A stretch of 64,000 nucleotides of DNA from Okeania sp. KiyG1 (GTDB lineage: Bacteria > Cyanobacteriota > Cyanobacteriia > Cyanobacteriales > Microcoleaceae), in the NCBI RefSeq assembly GCF_014132355.1, contig NZ_BLZO01000042.1, forward strand, positions 1-64,000, read 5' to 3'. The translations under genes and the position numbers were made by a program. Numbering within the stretch: position 1 is the first letter of the stretch; each line of letters starts with the position of its first letter. The notes beneath the pieces are model-generated. The model searched no databases. It was not told the origin of the DNA and worked only from the letters and a program-made list of their open reading frames with translations. This document shows, one piece after another, positions 35,870 to 44,904 of the stretch.

Positions 35870-37255
35870 TTACTTTTGACTGTCTTGAGTGCGTCTTGCA
35901 TTCTGAGGTTTCCTCATAATTACGCACTCGCTTTTGACTTTTGAATTTTGAATTGAATCTATAGGTCGAAACGCTATTACTCCATAAGCATCAACAGACA
36001 AATATTTTGATGCCGCCTGTTGAATATCTGATGAGTCTAGTGCCTGAATATGTTGAGGATAATTTAGCGCTGGTGCTAAGTCTCCCACTATTGAGTGATA
36101 GTAACCATATAAATTAGCTCGATCGCTTGGTGTCTCATTGGCAAAAACAAACCTGTTGGCAACTAATGTCCGAATACGTTGAATTTCTGTTTCTGTCACT
36201 GACTCTTGTTGGATAGTATGTATGTGGTGAGCGATCGCTGCTTCTACTTCAGCTAAATTTTCTTCTGGAAGTCTAGCAGAAATATAGAAAACTCCTTGAT
36301 GACGATGACTCATATTACTCACACCAATAGAATAAACTAAACCTCGCTCTTCTCGTAAGTCACGCACCAGGCGAGATGTTTTCCCTCGACTCAAAATAGT
36401 CGCCAATACATCCAAGGTATAAGTTTCATGTAATTGAGTTAACCCAGGTACTCGCCAAAGCATGATTAACCGAGGTTGCTGAAGAGCTTCGTCAACGACT
36501 TCATGGCGGACTATTTTTGTAAAAGGTGGTTCTGGGGTTAAATTATTTCTGGGTGGTAGTGGAGGTATTTCTGGAATATTTTGTCTGTTTTCAGCTTCGG
36601 TAAATGAGTTGGCAACGATATCAATCAATTCTTCTACTGGTAAATTTCCGACTACAGTGGCAGTCATGGAAGTAGGTTGATACCAGGTATGGTGAAAGTC
36701 GCGCATTTGTTGGGGTTGCAGTTGAGAAACAACTTCAACAGGACCTAATACCGGACGACGATAGGGTAATTTTTCAAAGGCGGTTTCAATAGCTTTTCGG
36801 TAACAACGACGGTTAGGGTTATCATTTGAGCGCCGAATTTCTTCCAGTACAACAGACCGCTCTCTTTCAAAAGGGTCATCAGCAATACTAGCATTGAGGA
36901 GTACTTCCCACTGCAAAGGTGCTAATTTGGCAAAGTCTTTAGGAGCAGTGGTAATGTAAAAGTGGGTGTAGTCTTGGCTAGTGGCGGCGTTCATTACAGC
37001 ACCTTGTTGTTCCACTAAGCGTTCAAATTCACCACCAGGGAGTTTGGGAGTGCCTTTGAAAATTAGATGCTCGAGAAAATGGGCCATACCATTAATTGGT
37101 TCAGACTCAACTGCAGAGCCAACGTTTAACCAAATATTGAGATTAACTGCTTCAACTGGTAAGTGTTCGGCAATGATAGTAAGTCCATTGGGTAATTGGT
37201 GGATAGTAGGGGCGTTGAGAGATTCGAGGGTTGGTTGGACTAGGGTTGAGGTCAT
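35870..37255 (-). CDS. M16-family (insulinase-type) zinc metallopeptidase
   Basis: About 461 aa from ATG 37255 (MTSTLVQPTLESLNAPTIHQ). Upstream in-frame codons are GGGAACA repeat sequence (LFPVPCSLFPVP) and are rejected; MSNILKYIE at 37309 is another option. The inverted zinc motif HxxEH is present as HFLEHLIFKG (about residues 58-62), with the third ligand Glu in RSVVLEEIRR. The C-terminal inactive half has RLPEENLAEVEAAI. M16 peptidases degrade peptides and often come as gene pairs; only one is here. The last ~20 residues (VIMRKPQNARRTQDSQK) are encoded by the downstream tandem repeat, so the native C-terminus was probably shorter. Cytosolic; no signal peptide. Confidence 0.92.
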   Translation of the reverse strand: MTSTLVQPTLESLNAPTIHQLPNGLTIIAEHLPVEAVNLNIWLNVGSAVESEPINGMAHFLEHLIFKGTPKLPGGEFERLVEQQGAVMNAATSQDYTHFYITTAPKDFAKLAPLQWEVLLNASIADDPFERERSVVLEEIRRSNDNPNRRCYRKAIETAFEKLPYRRPVLGPVEVVSQLQPQQMRDFHHTWYQPTSMTATVVGNLPVEELIDIVANSFTEAENRQNIPEIPPLPPRNNLTPEPPFTKIVRHEVVDEALQQPRLIMLWRVPGLTQLHETYTLDVLATILSRGKTSRLVRDLREERGLVYSIGVSNMSHRHQGVFYISARLPEENLAEVEAAIAHHIHTIQQESVTETEIQRIRTLVANRFVFANETPSDRANLYGYYHSIVGDLAPALNYPQHIQALDSSDIQQAASKYLSVDAYGVIAFRPIDSIQNSKVKSECVIMRKPQNARRTQDSQK

Positions 37256-37413
37256 TCTTGATTTTTTCTGTGGTTTACTTTTCTCAATATATTTCAATAT
37301 ATTAGACATCTCTAGAAAAGAGGGAACAGGGAACAGGGAACAGGGAACAGGGAGAAATAATTCAGGACTCACGCATGAACGCTATTGGTAGGGTGTGTTA
37401 GCGGTAGCTTCAA

Positions 37414-37479
37414 GAATTTAGAATTTAGAATTTAGAATTTAGAATTTAGAATTTAGAATTTAGAATTTAGAATTTAGAA
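37414..37479. repeat. GAATTTA heptamer array
   Basis: About nine tandem heptamers running directly into the family D element at 37479. Confidence 0.85.
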
Positions 37480-37626
37480 TTACCTCTCCTTTAAAACGGA
37501 TAGGATTGAATAATCATGAAAATTTTTCTTCTCTTGGTCGATTGGATATGGTTAGGAAACCCATCCATCCCTCGACCGCTTTTTATCCTCTTAAAAGAGG
37601 AGGCTTTCAACCACAATTTTTCGGTA
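37479..37626. repeat. Family D element with internal hairpin block
   Basis: TTACCTCTCC start and TTCGGTAA end. Carries an extra ~57-bp block (about 37527-37583) with the stem GGTCGA/TCGACC that is shared only with the 60717 copy. Confidence 0.65.
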
Positions 37627-38050
37627 ACGCACAAAGGACTATATCTATTGTTAATGCCTAAGTCCTGGCAAATTTTTGGCGATTTTAGTTGATTTTTATA
37701 GCAGAAGGAAGAGGCAAGAAGGAAAAATATTGTTTTGTCTTAGTTTTAGACTTTTGATCTGTCCGCACCTTTTCCTTCGAATACTATCAATATAGTTATA
37801 CCGATTCCAAAAAATAATCCTATACTTCATTAGAACTTCAGTTATTAAGTAATTAACTTATATCGAATAACTTTTTTGCTACTTTAAGGCAAGTTAATGT
37901 TAATTCTTATTATTTTTAATCCCCCTCCTGGGAGGGGTTAGGAGTGAGTTTTATTCCTGTACGGGTAATAGCTTTATAAAAAAACCTTCTCCCTTTGAAC
38001 CAATATTCCCTTCTGACTTCTGCCCTCTGCCTTCTGCCTTCCTTCCATCA

Positions 38051-38279
38051 AGGTATAATAGCATTTATCAAAAACTTTTCTACATTTTTTTGAGCAGGGG
38101 ACCCACCCCTAACCCCTCCCAGGAGGGAGTAGGGGAGTGGGGGAGTAGGGGAGAAGTAAAAGTAAGAATAATTAACATTAATTGGGCTATTTTTAGCAAA
38201 AAGGTGATTTTACCTGTTTTGATTAATTAATAACTGAAGTTTGACCCAAGTATAGCGTTACTTTGAGGAATTAGTATAA
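38051..38279. repeat. Family F element, reverse orientation
   Basis: Reverse complement of the 16449 copy, including ACTTTTCTACATTTTTTTGA, GGGAGTAGGGGAGTGGGGGA and GTAAGAATAATTAACATTAA. The right end is eroded. Confidence 0.6.
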
Positions 38280-38299
38280 GTATTCAAGTGAACATGATA

Positions 38300-39808
38300 C
38301 TACAACCAAATATTAGGAAATATTGATTTCCCTATCTCTCTGAAAGACTTATTAATTTTCCTGGCAAATTGAATATGCTCTTCATCTTTTTCCACGGGAA
38401 TAATATTAGCTTTCTGTCCTACCTTAAACTTATCTACTACTAAATTAGCTGCTTCTAAACCCGTCACATAAGCTTTTTCTTGAGACCATGAACCGTGACG
38501 GTTAACAATCCAATCTCCACTCATAAATACATTGTCAAAACTTGTTTTAGCAGGGAGTAAATATTGATAACTTCCAGGAAAAAAGTGAGTGACTGCTTCT
38601 CTAACTCTAACCACACTTTGGTCAATAATTTCTGCTTCTATAAATTCTGGAATACAAGTTGCTAAATAAGTCTGTACCATTTTAATAATTTCCCCATCAC
38701 TCAAAGGTAAAAACTGATTAGCATGATAAAAATCTACCTCTACAACTGTTCCTGGTTCATGGCGAAATTCGTCATGTAAAGTATTCAAATCAAAAAATGT
38801 CCAACCTGTAGTTGTATCAAATCCAAAACAAGCATTAGAAGCACGAGGAATTGAAATTTTTCGGTCGAACCATAATCTGGTTCCTAATACATCAACTCCA
38901 CCTAAATTATTAATATTCCTAAATTCTTGACGACTTTGTAGAGCCTCACTCCCTGCCAGAATCTTTTTCATTCCACTAATACCAACAGCAAAAATTACCG
39001 CATCTGCCTCAAATATTTGGTCTTCACAAACAACCTTTGTCGCTTTGCCATTATCATCAACAATTAAGTCAGTAACTCGCTGTTTTGTCAGAACTTTTCC
39101 ACCTAGATTTTCGATATTTTCTACCCAAGGTTTAAATATCATTTCTCCTACAGTACCGCGACACCAAACTACATCAAAATCTGGTTGGTGAGCTAGGATA
39201 AAATAATATAACATTCCCAATGCAGCAGCAGCCGAACATTGTTCGCCCGGAGCAAATAAACCAACTAATAACATGGCATTAAAAGCATCATCATATAATC
39301 TTTTTGTCACGCCATATTGTTTGAATAATTCTCTTGCTGTTACTGAGTCATATCTTCGCCAAGCTTCATCCGAATTATCAAAATCTATTACAGAATAAAG
39401 CAGTGGAAGAGCAGAAAGGCGATCGCTCAAGGGCAATCGTTTAAATTGAGTATAAATAAAAGTACCAAGAGGTGTTGGTAAAAGTGGTAAGTCTTGAAAA
39501 ATAGGTGATTCTACCTCTAACCCAGCAGGAGAATATTGAGCTGAACGAGTCCAGGGAGTGAATGGATCGAGGTTTAATTTCTTGACAAGAGAAAATATGT
39601 TATGGTAGGGATACCAAAAACCATGTATGCCCACTTCTACAGAACGGCCTCCGGGAGTTTTCCAACCAGCGACTAAACCACCGGGATAAGGGCCAGCTTC
39701 TAGAAGTGTAACGTCATAGCCATTTTTGGCTAGGTGGTGAGTGGCTCCTAAACCAGCCCAACCAGCCCCAACTACTACTATTTTTGGAGTTTTAATTTCT
39801 GTTGTCAT
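38300..39808 (-). CDS. FAD-dependent oxidoreductase, carotenoid desaturase-like (CrtI/Pds superfamily)
   Basis: 502 aa. N-terminal dinucleotide motif IVVVGAGWAGLGATHHLAKN followed by VTLLEAGPYPGGLVAGW, the arrangement of phytoene-desaturase-like and amine-oxidase-like flavoproteins. C-terminal FAD-contact segment NVFMSGDWIVNRHGSWSQEK with AYVTGLEAAN. The central region has GTVGEMIFKPWVENIENLGG and VTDLIVDDNGKATKV. The substrate cannot be read from sequence; a carotenoid or other isoprenoid is likely by family. No membrane helix or signal peptide. Full length and undamaged. Monocistronic, with repeat spacers on both sides. Confidence 0.85.
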   Translation of the reverse strand: MTTEIKTPKIVVVGAGWAGLGATHHLAKNGYDVTLLEAGPYPGGLVAGWKTPGGRSVEVGIHGFWYPYHNIFSLVKKLNLDPFTPWTRSAQYSPAGLEVESPIFQDLPLLPTPLGTFIYTQFKRLPLSDRLSALPLLYSVIDFDNSDEAWRRYDSVTARELFKQYGVTKRLYDDAFNAMLLVGLFAPGEQCSAAAALGMLYYFILAHQPDFDVVWCRGTVGEMIFKPWVENIENLGGKVLTKQRVTDLIVDDNGKATKVVCEDQIFEADAVIFAVGISGMKKILAGSEALQSRQEFRNINNLGGVDVLGTRLWFDRKISIPRASNACFGFDTTTGWTFFDLNTLHDEFRHEPGTVVEVDFYHANQFLPLSDGEIIKMVQTYLATCIPEFIEAEIIDQSVVRVREAVTHFFPGSYQYLLPAKTSFDNVFMSGDWIVNRHGSWSQEKAYVTGLEAANLVVDKFKVGQKANIIPVEKDEEHIQFARKINKSFREIGKSIFPNIWL

Positions 39809-40293
39809 ACTACTTTTTTAAGTCAAAAATTACTGAATTTTTTAGATTTTCTAGAGCCAATTTTCAGCCTAGTTTTCCAATTTGCTTAATTTTATAGTAG
39901 TTGTCAAGGCTGTGCATAAATAACATTTTGAAAGAGAAAGGATATTTCAATAATTGATAATTAATAATTGATAATTACCTCTCTCTAAATTGAATAAGAT
40001 TGATGCGCTAGGAAAAATTTTTTATTGTTTTTCCTTTAAAAGAGAGGGTTGAAAGCTTAATTATTCGGTAAAAGTATTAGTTAAAAATATCTTAAAATTA
40101 ATCTCTAGAATAAAAAATTATTCTATGTCATTAAGATATTCAATTTTGTTTAAGTCAAAAATTAATTGTACTAATCTTCCTCTTGAAAACCCTCTATTGA
40201 ATGATTTCTAACCTCAAGCCTGCGAACTCTACTTCGAGAGATGTAGTTAAAATTAAAAGATAAAGTCTATTTTTTACCTAAATAACACGGGAG
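39809..40293. other. Spacer with family D element
   Basis: Family D element at 39973-40071 (ATTACCTCTCTC...ATTCGGTAA). The rest is AT-rich and unremarkable. Confidence 0.5.
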
Positions 40294-40430
40294 CATGAAA
40301 GCCATCGTCTTTTAAGCGATGGATGAAAGGCGAGGAGTCGGATTTTAAGGAGATGTGTTTTATTTGACCGAAAAGCCACGTTGAAAGCCCCCATGTTTTA
40401 ACCGGGGGATGAAAACAACCGAGTCGTTTA
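40294..40430. ncRNA. Two hairpin modules resembling IS200/IS605 ends or TnpB guide-RNA scaffolds
   Basis: Two related ~48-nt modules. First: GAAAGCCATCG, loop TCTTTTAAG, CGATGGATGAAAGG, then CGAGGAGTCGG (40297-40341). Second: GAAAGCCCCC, loop ATGTTTTAA, CCGGGGGATGAAAAC, then CCGAGTCG (40383-40425). Stems differ but compensate (CCATCG/CGATGG and CCCCC/GGGGG), while the surrounding GAAAGCC and GATGAAA are conserved, so structure is under selection or inherited. Such ends flank cyanobacterial TnpB elements. They lie upstream of the TnpB gene, so they may be right ends of other, lost copies. Confidence 0.5.
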
Positions 40431-40497
40431 GACTAGACAACTAAAGTAGTCCTGTGCTACAATTACTTAGGTGTAAGCCGTCTATACCTCCTTTCAA

Positions 40498-41795
40498 ATG
40501 TACTCTTGTCAGCAAGTTTTAGTAGGTAAAAATCCCGAATTAATTGCTATCTTAACATTCTTGTGTGAACAGTCTCACAAGCTCACTAACATGGGAATAT
40601 ATTATGGTCGGCAATTATTTTTTAAGTCTCACAAAACTCTGGGTAAGTATGACTTAGAAAAGGTCTACAAAAAGAACAATCACTATAAAATTTTATATTC
40701 TCAAGCAGCACAACAAATATTGAGAACTGTAGCTGAATCATTTCGCTCTTATTATGGTCTTATTATTGCCTATCGTGAAGGAAAAATCTCAGACAGACCA
40801 AAGATTCCTAACTACAGAAAAAAAGGGGGAATGGCTACAGTAAGTTACCCCAAGCAAGCACTAAAGCTTAAAGATAATCAAATTAGAATACCACTAGGAA
40901 ATACCTGTAAACGCTGGTTTGGAGTAGATAGCTTTTTAATTCCAATGCCTAGTAATCTAGAATTTTCATCTCTGAAAGAACTGAGAATATTACCGAGAAA
41001 TAGATGTTTTTATTGGGAATTTGTTTATGAAAAAGAAGTAATAGTTAAACCTCTATTAAATCAAGAAAATGTCTTAGGAATAGACCATGGTGTCAATAAT
41101 TGGCTGACCTGTGTATCCAATGTAAATACTAGCTTAATAGTAGATGGGAAACAGATTAAATCAATGAATCGTTGGTACAATAAACAAGTATCAACCATTA
41201 AAGAAAATCAGCCTCAAGGATTTTGGTCAAATAAACTAGCTGCCATTACTGAAATTCGTAACCGCCAAATGCGTGACGGTATTAATAAAGCAGCCAGGAT
41301 AGTCATTAATCATTGTTTAGAAAATTCTATTGGTACAATTGTTTTTGGTTGGAATAAAGGTCAGAAAAATCAAATAGAATTAGGAAAAAAAGTAATTCAG
41401 AATTTGTACCAATTCCTACAGCTAGACTCAAAGAAAGAATAGCTCAATTATGTGATGAGTATGGGATTATATTTATAGAAACTGAGGAAAGTTATACAAG
41501 TATTGCTTCATTTTTAGATGGTGACTATCTACCTAATTATGGTGAAAAACCCGATGATTGGAAACCGTCAGGAAAGAGAATAAAGCGTGGTTTGTATAGA
41601 AGTAGTAATAATTGGTTAATTAATGCAGACTGTAACGGGGCTGCAAATATAATCACAAAAGTAAGCAGAAAGCTAAGGTTAAACTTAAGCCGACTGTGTA
41701 GGGGCACTTTGACTTGTCCCCAGAGAGCGTATCTTTGGTCAGCTAAGAAAAAACGAAGCAACACGGATTTATCCTGTAGCGTAGTATCTGCTTAG
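40498..41795 (+). pseudogene. tnpB: IS200/IS605-type TnpB (RNA-guided nuclease), one frameshift
   Basis: About 432 codons in two frames: 40498-41442 and its continuation to 41795. The frames join if one T is restored in AATTTGTACC (about 41402), giving QNFVPIPTARLKERIAQLCD. Start ATG 40498, MYSCQQVLVGKNPEL. RuvC-I Asp in VLGIDHGVNNW and RuvC-III Asp in NADCNGAANI are present. At the usual RuvC-II site the protein reads TIVFGWNKGQKNQ, with Gly instead of Glu; a Glu-rich FIETEESYTSIASF follows, as in the TnpB subgroup with a relocated catalytic Glu. No zinc-finger CxxC pair is visible. No tnpA nearby. A 3' hairpin at 41799 marks the element end. Broken, or a read error. Confidence 0.8.
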
Positions 41796-41798
41796 AAT

Positions 41799-41827
41799 CC
41801 CCGTGACTTGAGTCCGGGGAGTAGTCA
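41799..41827 (+). ncRNA. Right-end hairpin of the TnpB element
   Basis: CCCCGTGACTTGAGTCCGGG G forms a stem (CCCCG/CGGGG) 4 bp after the TnpB stop, followed by AGTAGTCAA. In IS200/IS605 elements such a hairpin is the right end and the 3' part of the guide RNA. Confidence 0.6.
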
Positions 41828-41891
41828 ATCGTTAATTAAAAAAAATAGATAATATCATAAAACCTGTATAAAGTCAAGAAAATAAACATTA

Positions 41892-44603
41892 GTGTCATAC
41901 TCAACCCAGAACAGCCGAGAGCTGGATCTGAAGACCTTATTTCCATTTGAACTAGACAACTTCCAGAAAGAGGCGATCGTCGCCGTAAACGCTGGAAAAT
42001 CCGTAGTTGTTTGTACCCCTACTGGCTCAGGCAAAACCCTAATTGGAGAATACGCTATCTACCGTGCCCTAAGTCGCGGGCGACGAGTATTCTACACCAC
42101 ACCCCTCAAAGCTCTGTCAAACCAAAAATTGCGGGACTTCCGCGACAAATTTGGAGCAGACAAAGTAGGGTTAGTCACCGGAGATACCTCCGTTAACAGG
42201 GAAGCATCAGTCCTAGTAATGACTACAGAAGTATTCCGCAATATGCTCTATGGCACTCCCATAGGAGAAATAGGCACATCTCTAGAAAAAGTAGAAGCCG
42301 TAGTCCTGGACGAATGCCACTACATGAACGATCGCCAACGAGGCACAGTATGGGAAGAATTAATAATTTATTGTCCACCAGAAATTCAACTATTAGCTCT
42401 CTCGGCTACAGTGGCCAACAGCGACCAGCTTACAGATTGGATTAATAAAGTACATGGGCCAACTGAACTTATTTATTCTGACTTTCGGCCAGTACCTCTC
42501 CAATTTAATTTTTCTAATAGTAAAGGTCTATTTCCTCTACTGAGCAACAACCAAAAAAGAGTAAATCCTTTGCTCAAGCCTAAAAATCGACATATAGGTA
42601 GAGATAGAAGAGAAAAACAATTAGAGCCAATATTGCCGGCAGTATTATCTCAACTCAAAGAGCGGGATATGTTACCAGCTATCTACTTCATATTTAGTCG
42701 CCGAGGTTGCGATCGCGCAGTGGCAGAAATAGCACAAGTCAGCAATCTTACTTTGCTGGACGAAACAGAAACTATTCAACTGCAAAATTTAATTCAAAAA
42801 TTCCTCAATAGTAACCCAGACCTAACTCGCTCTAAAAAACTCGAACCCCTAAGTAAAGGTATAGCATCCCACCATGCTGGAATGTTACCAGTGTGGAAAG
42901 GATTAGTCGAGGAATTATTTCAGCTAGGTTTAATCAAAGTAGTATTTGCCACTGAAACCTTAGCTGCTGGAATAAATATGCCAGCTCGTACTACTGTAAT
43001 CTCTAGCCTCTCTAAACGCACGGATGAAGGTCACAGACTGCTAAAACCATCAGAATTTCTGCAAATGGCAGGTAGAGCTGGACGACGGGGGATGGATGTT
43101 CAAGGTTACGTTTTAACTGTCCAAACTAGGTTTGAGGGTGCGAAGGAGGCGTCTTATTTAGCAACTTCAGAAGCTGACCCCCTGGTTAGTCAGTTTACTC
43201 CTAGTTATGGTATGGTGCTGAATTTGCTACAAACCCATACTTTGGAGGAAGCAAAGGAGTTAGTCGAACGTAGTTTTGGTCAATATTTATCTACCCTTTC
43301 TTTGGAAGCAGAACGCATAGAGATTGAGCAAAAAGAGGCAGAGTTAACTTCTTTGCAAAATAAATTGGGGATTTATGAACAGAATGATTTGGTAAATTTA
43401 GAGCAGTTGCTGAGAGATTATGAGAAGATACGAGAAAGAGTAAAGGAAGAAAAACGACTGCTGAAAATTTTGCAAAGGCAAGCGGATGAAAATCGCATTA
43501 AGGAGATGTCTTTGTCTTTGTCTTTTGCTCTATCGGGAACTATTATGAGTTTGAAAGGAAAGCACGTTCCTACTGCGAAGAGGTCTGATGCTAAACCTAT
43601 TGCTGCTGCTTTAGTTACTAAAGTTCCTGGTTCTGGTCAGTCTTCTTATTATGTGTGTTTGGGTAAGGATAATCGATGGTATGTGGTGGCAGCTATGGAT
43701 GTTGTCGGTTTACACCCAGATGTACCCCGCTTAGTGGCAGTAGAACAGATGGAATTGCCTGCTGAGATAGATTTTAGGTTGGGGCAATGTCGAAAAGCAG
43801 ATGAAATTTATCTGAGTTTATCTGAACAAATTCCAGAGGTACCTCCACCAATAGATGCTCCTGAAGTTTTGGTACAAATGCAGAAAGTAGCAACGGTGGA
43901 AGCAAAGATTCAGGAACATCCGCTCAAGGAATGGGGAAGTCCTCGTATTTTGTTGAAGGGTTGGCGACGAATGGGTATATTGCAGATGGAAATAGGCGAT
44001 CGCCAAACTGAGTTGGAGGATAAGTTGGCTCGTCATTGGCAGGAGTTTCTCAATCTCATTGAAATTTTGCAATATTTTGCTTGTCTGCATGAAGTTGTCC
44101 CTACGGAAATTGGTCAAGCTTGTGCGGCGATCCGAGGTGATAATGAATTGTGGCTTGGTTTGGCGTTGATGTCTGGTGTTCTTGATGAACTGGACCCTCA
44201 TCATTTGGCTGCTGCTTGTGCTGCTCTGGTGACTGAGATTAGCAGACCTGATAGTTGGTCGCGTTATGATTTGTCTATGGAGGTGGACGATGCTTTGGGT
44301 GGTTTGCGTAGTTTACGACATCAGTTATTTCAGGTGCAGCGTCGCTATCGGGTAAGTTTACCTGTTTGGTTAGAGAGGGATTTGATTAGTTTGGTTGAAC
44401 AGTGGGCACTGGAGGTGGAATGGCAGGTGTTGGTGGACAATACGAGTCTGGATGAGGGTGATGTTGTCCGGATTTTACGTCGGACTCTGGATTTTCTTTC
44501 TCAGATTCCTCATGTGCCTCATTTACCTGATGTTTTGCGCCGGAATGCTTATCGGGCTATGCAGTTGATAGACCGTTTTCCTGTTAATGAGGAGGTTAAG
44601 TAA
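41892..44603 (+). CDS. Ski2/Mtr4-like superfamily II RNA helicase (DSHCT type)
   Basis: 903 aa ATP-dependent RNA helicase. Start GTG at 41892 (MSYSTQNSRELDLKTLFPFE) fits the cyanobacterial family. Motifs: Q-like FELDNFQKEAI, Walker A PTGSGKT, TTPLKALSNQKLRDF, DExH box VLDECHYMND, LSATVANSDQ, FIFSRRGCDRA, LAAGINMPARTTV and motif VI QMAGRAGRRGMD. The C-terminal half has a coiled-coil arch-like insert (EAELTSLQNKLGIYEQNDLV) and a DSHCT-type helical end (LVEQWALEVEWQVLVDNTSL, DVVRILRRTLDFLSQI). In other organisms such helicases feed RNA to degradation machines; the cyanobacterial role is less defined. Undamaged. Preceded by the TnpB element at 100 bp, which probably sits in its upstream region. 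Confidence 0.95.
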   Translation: MSYSTQNSRELDLKTLFPFELDNFQKEAIVAVNAGKSVVVCTPTGSGKTLIGEYAIYRALSRGRRVFYTTPLKALSNQKLRDFRDKFGADKVGLVTGDTSVNREASVLVMTTEVFRNMLYGTPIGEIGTSLEKVEAVVLDECHYMNDRQRGTVWEELIIYCPPEIQLLALSATVANSDQLTDWINKVHGPTELIYSDFRPVPLQFNFSNSKGLFPLLSNNQKRVNPLLKPKNRHIGRDRREKQLEPILPAVLSQLKERDMLPAIYFIFSRRGCDRAVAEIAQVSNLTLLDETETIQLQNLIQKFLNSNPDLTRSKKLEPLSKGIASHHAGMLPVWKGLVEELFQLGLIKVVFATETLAAGINMPARTTVISSLSKRTDEGHRLLKPSEFLQMAGRAGRRGMDVQGYVLTVQTRFEGAKEASYLATSEADPLVSQFTPSYGMVLNLLQTHTLEEAKELVERSFGQYLSTLSLEAERIEIEQKEAELTSLQNKLGIYEQNDLVNLEQLLRDYEKIRERVKEEKRLLKILQRQADENRIKEMSLSLSFALSGTIMSLKGKHVPTAKRSDAKPIAAALVTKVPGSGQSSYYVCLGKDNRWYVVAAMDVVGLHPDVPRLVAVEQMELPAEIDFRLGQCRKADEIYLSLSEQIPEVPPPIDAPEVLVQMQKVATVEAKIQEHPLKEWGSPRILLKGWRRMGILQMEIGDRQTELEDKLARHWQEFLNLIEILQYFACLHEVVPTEIGQACAAIRGDNELWLGLALMSGVLDELDPHHLAAACAALVTEISRPDSWSRYDLSMEVDDALGGLRSLRHQLFQVQRRYRVSLPVWLERDLISLVEQWALEVEWQVLVDNTSLDEGDVVRILRRTLDFLSQIPHVPHLPDVLRRNAYRAMQLIDRFPVNEEVK

Positions 44604-44904
44604 TTGTTGCAGTTTCTAGTGTCGCTACGCGGAAGTCAAAAGTCGTAGGGGCGTTAACGATAGTTATGCGAAGCAAATGCCATTGGCTAGCGCCAAGCTC
44701 CGAATGGCGCCCTCAAAAGTATTGATTGGTAAGGCTTTTAGGATTTTGTAACCAGTTATTTCCGTTATCCTGTACTAGGAGTTTAAATTACCTAGATTTT
44801 AAGAAGGAAGAGGCAAGAGAGAAGAATTTTGTGTTGTCTGAGTTTTCAGCTTTTGATATGTCTGTGCCTTTTCCTTCGACTGCTGTTTATATTTTTGTGT
44901 ATTG
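44604..44904. other. Spacer with small dispersed repeats
   Basis: At about 44640-44720 a mosaic of GCGTTAACGATAG, GCGAAGC and GGCTAGCGCC small repeats. At 44713-44777 a dispersed motif shared with 19984-20045. At about 44805-44880 the motif shared with 5030 and 37690. No gene. Confidence 0.5.

Larger units (their letters stand above)
34838..35960. repeat. Tandem ~140-bp repeat array interrupted by three MITEs
   Basis: Four units starting GTGCATTAG or CTTGAAAATTC lie at about 34838-34985, 35186-35307, 35308-35438 and 35856-35960. Each holds the hairpin GAGTGCGT...CTGAGGAAACCTCAG...ACGCACTC. Family B elements interrupt the array at 34986-35185, 35439-35632 and 35655-35855. The last unit forms the 3' end of the M16 peptidase gene. 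Confidence 0.8.
37256..38299. other. Gene-free spacer with GAATTTA array and MITEs
   Basis: GGGAACA heptamers (about 37322-37352), a truncated family A end (CAGGACTCACGCATGAACGC, about 37365), about nine GAATTTA heptamers (37414-37479), a family D element (37479-37626) and two family F copies in opposite orientation (about 37798-37985 and 38051-38279). No gene. Confidence 0.6.

Noticed and set aside
38300-39808. Naming the FAD oxidoreductase as a specific carotenoid enzyme (for example CrtU, CruE or CrtQ)
   Set aside because: Only the general dinucleotide and C-terminal FAD motifs are visible by eye. A phylogeny would be needed to choose a substrate.
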